A stretch of DNA of 64,000 nucleotides, taken from assembly GCF_001758225.1 (NCBI RefSeq), contig NZ_MAST01000034.1, positions 1 to 64,000 on the forward strand, written 5' to 3'. Of this stretch, positions 58,248 through 64,000 are shown piece after piece; positions within the stretch are counted from its first letter, which is position 1, and every line of letters begins with the position of its first letter. This DNA comes from Humibacillus sp. DSM 29435 (GTDB lineage: Bacteria; Actinomycetota; Actinomycetes; Actinomycetales; Dermatophilaceae). The translations under genes and the position numbers were made by a program. The notes under the pieces are model-generated. The model saw nothing but the letters and a program-made list of their open reading frames with translations. It searched no databases and was not told the origin of the DNA.

Positions 58248-59810
58248 TTAGGGGTGGTCGAGGGCTCCCGCGCCGCCGGTACCGACGCCGGTCGTGACGC
58301 CGTCGACGTCGACCGACCGGTCGTGGCCGGTGCGCACGGTCAGGGGCAGGGTCTCGAGCAGGTGCTTGCCCATCTGACCGTCCTCGGGAAGCTCGATCGG
58401 GTAGCTGCCGGTGAAGCACGCCGAGCAGAGCCGGTCGGCGCCCTGGTTCGTGGCCTCGATCATGCCGGCCTCGGAGATGTAGCCGAGCGAGTCGGCGCCG
58501 ATCGAGGCCCGGATCTCCTCGACCCCCAGGCCGTTCGCGACGAGCTCGGCCCGGGTCGCGAAGTCGATGCCGTAGAAGCACGGCCACTTCACGGGCGGGC
58601 TGCTGATGCGCACGTGGATCTCGGCGGCCCCGGCCTCGCGCAGCATCCGGATCTGCGCGCGCTGCGTGTTGCCTCGCACGATCGAGTCGTCGACCACCAC
58701 GAGCCGCTTGCCGCGGATCGTGTGCTCGAGCGCGTTGAGCTTGAGCCGGATGCCGAGCTGCCGCAGCGTCTGGGAGGGCTGGATGAAGGTGCGCCCGACG
58801 TAGGCGTTCTTGACGAAACCCTGCCCGAACGGGATGCCGGACTCCTGCGAGTAGCCCACCGCCGCGGGCACGCCCGACTCGGGGACCCCGATGACGAGGT
58901 CGGCATCGACGGGGTGCTCACGGGCCAGCACCGCCCCCATCTCGACGCGCGCCTCGTGCACGACACGGCCACCGATGACGGCGTCCGGGCGGGCCAGGTA
59001 GACGTACTCGAAGACGCAGCCCTTGGGCTGGGGCTCGGCGAACTGGTGGGTGCGCAACCCGTTCTCGTCGATGACGATGAGCTCGCCCGGCTCGACCTCG
59101 CGGATCACCGCGGCGCCGATCGTCTGTAGCGCGGCCGTCTCGGAGGCGACGACCCAGCCGCGTTCGAGGCGCCCGAGGGCCAGTGGTCGCACGCCCCACG
59201 GGTCGCGGGCGGCGTACAGGGTGTTCTCGTCCATGAAGACGAAGGAGAAGGCGCCACGCAGCTTCGGGAACAGCTCGAGCGCGGCCTGCTCGGGCGTCTT
59301 GTCGGGGTCGGCGGAGAGCAGCGTCGTGACCAGCGCCGTGTCGGAGGTGTTGCCGCGGGCCAGCTCGCCGGTGACCCGGGTGCCGCCGAAGTGCTCGTCG
59401 ACGAGGGCCTTGAGCTCGGCCGTGTTGGTCAGGTTGCCGTTGTGGGCGAGCGCCAGGGTGCCGTGCTCGCTGCCGCCGAGGGTGGGCTGCGCGTTCTCCC
59501 ACGTCGAGCCGCCGGTGGTGGAGTAGCGCGTGTGCCCGATCGCCAGGTGCCCCCGCAGCGAGCTCAGCGCCCGCTCGTTGAACACCTGCGACACCAGGCC
59601 CATGTCCTTGTAGACGAGGATCTTCTCGCCGTCTCCGGTGGCGATGCCCGCCGACTCCTGACCGCGGTGCTGCAACGCGTACAGCCCGAAGTAGGTCAGC
59701 TTCGCGACCTCCTCACCGGGGGCCCAGACACCGAAGACACCGCAGGCGTCCTGGGGGCCCTTCTCGCCGGGAAGGAGGTCATGGTTCAGTCGGCCGTCGC
59801 CAGGTAGCAC
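58248..59810 (-). CDS. purF: amidophosphoribosyltransferase
   Basis: About 520 residues from GTG 59810, matching the usual actinobacterial start (xxPGDGRLNHDLLPGEKG); GTG 59855 is a longer alternative. After propeptide removal the N-terminal nucleophile is C23 (QDACGVFG). The glutaminase domain (GHTRYSTTG) is followed by a phosphoribosyltransferase domain with VVVDDSIVRGNT. Cysteines for a [4Fe-4S] cluster are seen in GCVFEYVY, WPCFYGID and CSACFTG. It performs the first committed step of purine synthesis. Confidence 0.96.
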   Translation of the reverse strand: MLPGDGRLNHDLLPGEKGPQDACGVFGVWAPGEEVAKLTYFGLYALQHRGQESAGIATGDGEKILVYKDMGLVSQVFNERALSSLRGHLAIGHTRYSTTGGSTWENAQPTLGGSEHGTLALAHNGNLTNTAELKALVDEHFGGTRVTGELARGNTSDTALVTTLLSADPDKTPEQAALELFPKLRGAFSFVFMDENTLYAARDPWGVRPLALGRLERGWVVASETAALQTIGAAVIREVEPGELIVIDENGLRTHQFAEPQPKGCVFEYVYLARPDAVIGGRVVHEARVEMGAVLAREHPVDADLVIGVPESGVPAAVGYSQESGIPFGQGFVKNAYVGRTFIQPSQTLRQLGIRLKLNALEHTIRGKRLVVVDDSIVRGNTQRAQIRMLREAGAAEIHVRISSPPVKWPCFYGIDFATRAELVANGLGVEEIRASIGADSLGYISEAGMIEATNQGADRLCSACFTGSYPIELPEDGQMGKHLLETLPLTVRTGHDRSVDVDGVTTGVGTGGAGALDHP

Positions 59811-59898
59811 GCTGTGAGTCTCCCACACGAACCCGTGGGGGGCCGACGTGTGCACGGCCGCTCACGGCATCCGAGCCCGGCATCCGAGCGCTCGCGGC

Positions 59899-60456
59899 TC
59901 ACCCGAGCGGAAACTCGGCCAGCACCTCGTAGCGGGGTCGCCGCCCACGACTCTCACCCAGGTGCGACTCGATGAGGCTGACGTGCTCGGCGCGCCACTG
60001 CGGCCCCCGGTAGGGATCGAGGGCACGGATCCACCGGGTCGCCTCGGTCAGGTGACCGAACCGGGCCAGGGTCAGGTGGGGCCGGAAGCGGGTGCCGTCA
60101 GGGGTGGCCCCCACCGAGCTGCACGCCGTGCGGATGCCGCTCGCCACCGTGTCGAGGTCGCCCTCGACGGTCTCGACACCGGCCCAGAGCACGCGCGCTG
60201 CGTACGGGTTGGGGAAGGCGCCGGCGCCGGCCACCCGCAGCAGCTGCGGCTCGCGGCGACCGGCCGAGGCAGCGATAGCCTCGGTGAGCTCGTCAAAGCG
60301 ACGATCGTTCACCGCCCCGAGAAAAGCGAGCGTGACGTGCCACTGGTCGCGGCCGGCCCACCGCAGGTCGGGGCCCGCCTCGACGCGTGGCTCGAGGTGC
60401 TCGGCGAGGTGTTCGACGACATCGTCGGGAGGCACGACGGCTACGAAGAGGCGCAT
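59899..60456 (-). CDS. thpR: RNA 2',3'-cyclic phosphodiesterase (ThpR/LigT family)
   Basis: A 185-residue 2H phosphoesterase. ATG 60456 overlaps the upstream gene's stop (TGATG), while the longer frame lies inside that gene. The two catalytic HxTx motifs are WHVTLAFLG (about residue 40) and FRPHLTLARFG (about residue 130). It opens 2',3'-cyclic phosphates on RNA. It is placed in a minus-strand run before purF without an obvious functional link. Confidence 0.93.
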   Translation of the reverse strand: MRLFVAVVPPDDVVEHLAEHLEPRVEAGPDLRWAGRDQWHVTLAFLGAVNDRRFDELTEAIAASAGRREPQLLRVAGAGAFPNPYAARVLWAGVETVEGDLDTVASGIRTACSSVGATPDGTRFRPHLTLARFGHLTEATRWIRALDPYRGPQWRAEHVSLIESHLGESRGRRPRYEVLAEFPLG

Positions 60457-61658
60457 CAGGTCTGCACCGCTCCTCCCGACGCGAGCAACGCGTCGACGTC
60501 GGTGATGCCCCACGCCTCGAGGGCGGCCCGGGTGTCGGCTCCGGCCCGCAGCGGTGGCGGGGAGCTCAGGGCGCCCGGTGTGCGCGAGAACCGCGGCGCG
60601 GGGGCGGGTTGCACGACGCCGTGGTGCTCGACATAGGTGCCACGGGCCGCGAGGTGCGAGTGCTCGGGGGCCTCGGCGTACGACAGCACGGGTGACACGC
60701 ACGCGTCGGTGCCTTCGAAAAGAGCGGTCCAGTCGTCACGCGTGCGTCCACTGAAGGCCTCGGCCAACAGCCGGCGAAGCAGCGGCCACTGCCGCGGGTC
60801 GAGGTGGTCGGCCGGGGCGCGGTCGGCGATCTCGAGCCGGTCGACCATCTCGGCATAGAACATCGTCTCGAGGGGGCCGACGGCCATCCAGCCCCCGTCG
60901 GCCGTCTCGTAGACGTCGTAGAAGGGGGCGCCGGTGTCGAACAGGTTCGTACCGCGGGCCTGCGACCAGAGCCCGGCCGAGACGAGGCCGGTGAGCATCG
61001 TGGAGAGGTGGGCCGTGCCGTCGACGATCGCGGCGTCGACGACCTGCCCCTCGCCGCTTGAGCGCGCCTCGAGCAGGGCGGCGAGCACCCCGGCGACCAG
61101 GTAGAGCGCCCCACCCCCGAAGTCGCCGACCAGGTTGAGTGGCACCTGCGGCGGGCCACCCGCGCGCCCGATGGCGCTCAGCGCACCGGTGATGGCGAGA
61201 TAGGTGATGTCGTGACCGGCCGACTGCGACAGCGGCCCGTGCTGGCCCCATCCAGTCATCCGCCCGTACACAAGTCGCGGATTGGCGGTTAGGCACTCGT
61301 CGGGACCGAGCCCCAGCCGTTCGGCCACCCCGGGCCGAAAGCCCTCGATGAGCACGTCGGCTCGGGCGATGAGCGCCTGGGCCGTGGCGATTCCCTCAGG
61401 GTGCTTGAGGTCGAGCGCCACCGACGGCCGACCTCGACGCAGGAGGTCGACCTCGGGCGGCATCGGCACGGGAAGGCCGGTCGTGCCCGGTCGGTCGATG
61501 CGCACGACGTCGGCGCCCAGGTCGGCCAACAGCATCGCGGCGAAGGGGCCCGGCCCGAGACCGGCGAGCTCGACCACCCGAACCCCACGCAGTGGGCCCT
61601 GCCGGAGGGCCTCGGTACCTGGTGACGTCACCAGCTCAGCGTATCGACGCCCATCCAT
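60456..61658 (-). CDS. CaiB/BaiF CoA-transferase family, alpha-methylacyl-CoA racemase-like
   Basis: A 400-residue class III CoA-transferase-family protein. RVVELAGLGPGPFAAMLLAD at the N-terminus, GHDITYL (catalytic His) and VGDFGGGALYLVAG (catalytic Asp) match the AMACR/Mcr branch, which epimerises 2-methylacyl-CoAs during branched fatty-acid or sterol side-chain breakdown. The start at ATG 61658 lacks a strong ribosome site; GTG 61631 is an alternative. Confidence 0.9.
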   Translation of the reverse strand: MDGRRYAELVTSPGTEALRQGPLRGVRVVELAGLGPGPFAAMLLADLGADVVRIDRPGTTGLPVPMPPEVDLLRRGRPSVALDLKHPEGIATAQALIARADVLIEGFRPGVAERLGLGPDECLTANPRLVYGRMTGWGQHGPLSQSAGHDITYLAITGALSAIGRAGGPPQVPLNLVGDFGGGALYLVAGVLAALLEARSSGEGQVVDAAIVDGTAHLSTMLTGLVSAGLWSQARGTNLFDTGAPFYDVYETADGGWMAVGPLETMFYAEMVDRLEIADRAPADHLDPRQWPLLRRLLAEAFSGRTRDDWTALFEGTDACVSPVLSYAEAPEHSHLAARGTYVEHHGVVQPAPAPRFSRTPGALSSPPPLRAGADTRAALEAWGITDVDALLASGGAVQT

Positions 61659-61748
61659 CGTCGGTCAGCGGCGAGGGCCCTGGTATCGGTTCAGCGAGAC
61701 CACGATTTAGCGAGACCACGGTTCAGCGAGACCACTGAGGGCACGAGC

Positions 61749-61985
61749 TCAGCGACGTGACTCGCTCCGGCGCCCCGACCAGTCGAGCGTGATGCCGAGC
61801 AGGGCGGCGAGCGCCAGCCCGAACATGGCCCCGAGGGCCCCGAGGTAGAGGGCTGCGCTCGTCTCGGAGTATCCCTGCGCCTCGTCGCCGAGAACGCTGA
61901 CGATCACCCCGATGACGATGCCGATGATGGCTCCGCCGATCAGAAGACGCTTGAAGTTGGGGACTCGGGGCAGGTCACGACTCAC
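61749..61985 (-). CDS. small two-helix membrane protein of unknown function
   Basis: A 78-residue protein from GTG 61985, whose GTGA overlaps the stop of the sterol-carrier gene. It has two hydrophobic helices (LLIGGAIIGIVIGVIVSVL and ALYLGALGAMFGLALAALLG) with a GDEAQGYSE loop between and a basic C-terminus (DWSGRRSESRR). It resembles small membrane proteins found beside sterol-carrier genes in actinobacteria. The function is unknown. Confidence 0.82.
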   Translation of the reverse strand: MSRDLPRVPNFKRLLIGGAIIGIVIGVIVSVLGDEAQGYSETSAALYLGALGAMFGLALAALLGITLDWSGRRSESRR

Positions 61986-62362
61986 ATACCCATCGTAAGC
62001 GATGTGAGCGGAATGAGTCCGTCGAGGTGGGCGCGCTGCCCACTGGCCCGCACCCGGGCGTCGGCCACCGCCTGCTCCCACGCGAGCTGGCCGGTGACCA
62101 GCTCGAGCCACGTAACGGCATCCGTCTCGATGACGTTGGGCGGTGTGCCACGGGTGTGCACCGGCCCCTCGATGCACTGCACGGCCCCGTACGGCGGCAC
62201 CCGCACCTCGACGGTTCGCCCCGGCGCCGTGGTGGCCAGCTCCTCGAGGGTGAAGCGGACCGCGGTGCCGGTGGTGGACCGGTCGGCCGCCCAGGCGGCG
62301 GCCCGGCACGCCTCGAGGGCGGCGAGCCCGTCGGCGACCGGCGTGCGTCTGCGAGGCGGCAT
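61982..62362 (-). CDS. sterol carrier (SCP2-like) family protein
   Basis: A 126-residue protein beginning MPPRRRTPVADGLAALEA, with the conserved SCP-like core VRFTLEELATTAPGRTVEVRVPPYGAVQCIEG and the TDAVTWLELVTGQLAWEQAV helix that lines the lipid-binding pocket. Members of this family are commonly located near purF in actinobacteria, as here. The ligand is unknown. Confidence 0.85.
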   Translation of the reverse strand: MPPRRRTPVADGLAALEACRAAAWAADRSTTGTAVRFTLEELATTAPGRTVEVRVPPYGAVQCIEGPVHTRGTPPNVIETDAVTWLELVTGQLAWEQAVADARVRASGQRAHLDGLIPLTSLTMGM

Positions 62363-62422
62363 CCCGCCAGGTTAGCCGGGCAGGTGGCACGCAGAGCGCA
62401 CTCGTCGGCCCGCACGGTTCGG

Positions 62423-63319
62423 TCAGCGGCTGCGCCACCTCGGCAGCACATCGCTGACCACGCTGTCGAGCACCGCCCGACTGCCCGCGAACGGACCGTC
62501 GGGTCGCGGCCAGGGGACGATCACGTCGGTGAAGCCGAGCCCGGCGGCCCGCCCGACGGCATCCTCGAAGGCCCCCACACTGCTGAGCGCGTAGGTGGGG
62601 GCCGAGTCGAGGTTGAGGTAGCGGGCGAAGACGTGGTCCGGCTGCCGCTCGGCGCCGGCAGCTTGAAGCGCATCGGTCATCGCGTCGCCGAGGCCGCCGA
62701 TGAGCTGCCACCAGTCGGCGTCGGTTTCGGCTCGGCCGCCGACGGTCAGCCAGGCGTCGCCCCGCTCAGCGGCGAGCCGGATCGACTTCGGGCCGTTGGC
62801 GGCGATGATGAGCGGCACTCGTGGGGCGCCCGTAGTGCCGCGAACCGGGCCAGGAAGGGTACGCACGTCTCGGGCGGCGTAGAAGCGTCCGTCGTGGTCG
62901 ACGTGGTCGCTCGAGAGCAGCCGGTCGAGCAGGTCGGTGAACTCGTGAAACCGGGCGACGCGGTCTTTGAGCGAGAGGTCATCGCCCATGACCCGCGCGT
63001 CGAGGTCGCCCCCGGTGCCGATGCCGAGCAGGAAGCGGCCATCCGAGATGTCGTCCAGTGCGAGCACCTCGCGCATGAACTGCACGGGGTGGTGGTTGTT
63101 CGGTGACGACACGAAGGTTCCGAGCTGCATCCGATCGGTGACCGCAGCCGCCGCCACCAGGGTCGGGACAGCCGCGAACCAAGGAGATTCAGGAAGCCCA
63201 CCCCACGTGATGTGATCGAAGGTCCAGCCGTGGTCGAACCCCATGGCCTCGGCCTCACGCCAGATCGGGCCAGCCACCGACCACGTGTGCTCGGGCAGGA
63301 TCGTCACTCCGAATCGCAT
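62423..63319 (-). CDS. luciferase-like (LLM) flavin-dependent oxidoreductase
   Basis: A 298-residue TIM-barrel oxidoreductase starting at ATG 63319 (MRFGVTILPEHTW); the GTG ten codons upstream is less likely. Family marks are LGTFVSSPNNHHPVQFMREV, DDISDGRFLLGIGTG and PLIIAANGPKSIRLAAERGD. It probably uses FMN or F420; the substrate is unknown. Only 23 bp separate it from the divergent GNAT gene, so one or both transcripts may be leaderless. Confidence 0.9.
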   Translation of the reverse strand: MRFGVTILPEHTWSVAGPIWREAEAMGFDHGWTFDHITWGGLPESPWFAAVPTLVAAAAVTDRMQLGTFVSSPNNHHPVQFMREVLALDDISDGRFLLGIGTGGDLDARVMGDDLSLKDRVARFHEFTDLLDRLLSSDHVDHDGRFYAARDVRTLPGPVRGTTGAPRVPLIIAANGPKSIRLAAERGDAWLTVGGRAETDADWWQLIGGLGDAMTDALQAAGAERQPDHVFARYLNLDSAPTYALSSVGAFEDAVGRAAGLGFTDVIVPWPRPDGPFAGSRAVLDSVVSDVLPRWRSR

Positions 63320-63342
63320 GGTGTCGACCGTAGCCTGTTCCT

Positions 63343-64000
63343 GTGACACGCAACTGGGACGCAGGGGCCGTGCTCGCCGCCTCCAACGAATGGGTGTGGG
63401 TGCCCGAGGCAGCGCCGGTCGTTCGCACCGACGAGTACCTCGTCGTGGCCTACCCGGAGTGGTTCCTGCAGACGGCCGTGGCCCGGGTGTTCGGCTCTGA
63501 GCGGGATGCCGCCGAGCTCGTCGACGAGATCGGCCGGGCCGCGCTGAGCCTGGGTCGCGAGCAGCTGTGGTGGCGCCTGTCGGACCAGACCCGACCGGGC
63601 GGCCTCGAGGCCGAGCTGGTCGCTCGGGGGGCGGTGCTGACCGAACGCACGGACGTGCTGGCCCTCCCGCTCGAGCACCGCTGGCCCGACATCCGGGTCC
63701 CTGACGACGTCTCGGTGCGCCGGGTGCTGGATGAGCAGACCTTGCGTGACGTCTACGTCGTCGAACACGACGCCTTCGGCAGCCACGAGCCGACGACGGA
63801 CCAGATCGCCGACGGCCTGAGCGAGCTGGCGGTCGGCCGCGTCGACGACTCGGTCGGGCGGTTCGTGGCGTACATCGAGGGCGCGCCCGCCGGAGCGGGC
63901 GGGGGGGGAGTCGTCGACGGGGTGTGCCGCCTCTGGGGCGGGTGCACGCACACGTCGTGGCGAGGTCGAGGCGCCTACCGCGCGGTGCTCGAGGCGCGTC
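63343..64000 (+). CDS. GNAT-family acetyltransferase, 3' end cut by window
   Basis: An open frame from GTG 63343 to the edge, about 219 residues. The N-terminal half (DEYLVVAYPEWFLQTAVARV) is a degenerate GNAT-like domain. The second half (VRRVLDEQTLRDVYVVEHDAFG) leads to the acetyl-CoA-binding signature TSWRGRGAYRAVLEA at the edge. A stretch of nine G residues near 63900 is a likely slippage or sequencing hotspot. The substrate is unknown. Confidence 0.82.
   Translation, partial: MTRNWDAGAVLAASNEWVWVPEAAPVVRTDEYLVVAYPEWFLQTAVARVFGSERDAAELVDEIGRAALSLGREQLWWRLSDQTRPGGLEAELVARGAVLTERTDVLALPLEHRWPDIRVPDDVSVRRVLDEQTLRDVYVVEHDAFGSHEPTTDQIADGLSELAVGRVDDSVGRFVAYIEGAPAGAGGGGVVDGVCRLWGGCTHTSWRGRGAYRAVLEAR

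Noticed and set aside
1-64000. CRISPR arrays, tRNA/rRNA genes, prophage or transposase genes
   Set aside because: I looked for regularly spaced repeats, cloverleaf-like sequences and integrase/transposase motifs and saw none. Weak tRNA-like folds could still be missed without a covariance search.

Overview
The window is about 70% GC with dense, overlapping coding. BldC, a DUF3073 protein, an actinobacterial-type purF/purM region and a LigB-type DNA ligase all point to a high-GC actinobacterium. The flavour is that of a soil or plant-associated Micrococcales, perhaps Intrasporangiaceae, but the genus is inferred from gene content only. No rRNA, tRNA, CRISPR array, phage or transposase gene was seen.

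Layout. 1-1600: truncated DUF222/HNH gene, the 3' remnant of an M20 amidohydrolase, and a hemerythrin. 1610-18100: a large hydroxyproline-catabolism region. It holds a pyrroline-2-carboxylate-reductase-like enzyme, split aconitase X (cis-3-hydroxyproline dehydratase), a GntR regulator, two proline racemase/hydroxyproline epimerase genes, a five-gene Liv-type amino-acid ABC transporter, a DHDPS-type deaminase, a three-subunit D-hydroxyproline dehydrogenase and a ketoglutarate-semialdehyde dehydrogenase. 18149-33522: twelve tightly packed minus-strand genes. In transcription order they are a GH127 beta-L-arabinofuranosidase, the dipeptide ABC transporter dppACBDF, proline iminopeptidase, Xaa-Pro aminopeptidase, araR, araB, araD and araA. 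Read together, 1.6-33.5 kb looks like a locus for consuming arabinosylated, hydroxyproline-rich plant glycoprotein (extensin-type) fragments: import peptides, strip arabinose, hydrolyse at Pro/Hyp, then burn both arabinose and hydroxyproline. A shared 14-bp palindrome (GTGYAATRTYACAY) precedes three Hyp transcription units, and a diverged copy precedes the GH127 operon.

34014-39120: an acyl-CoA operon (two SDRs, an APH-like phosphotransferase, two acyl-CoA dehydrogenases) resembling 4-hydroxyacyl-CoA pathways. 39288-40826: ATP-dependent DNA ligase. 40905-45251: a 1448-residue orphan protein with the hallmark N-terminal motif of extracellular contractile injection system cargo and a nuclease-like C-terminus. 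45467-52024: a muropeptide-salvage operon (Tat-exported NagZ-like and NamZ, an AmiE-like serine hydrolase, MurR, MurQ) without an obvious MurNAc transporter or kinase. 52008-55060: divergent D-amino-acid dehydrogenase and PucR regulator. 55155-64000: bldC, DUF3073, purM, an inserted DUF559-like gene flanked by palindromic repeats, purF, and then housekeeping or unassigned genes (ThpR, CoA transferase/racemase, small membrane protein, sterol-carrier protein, luciferase-like oxidoreductase, partial GNAT).
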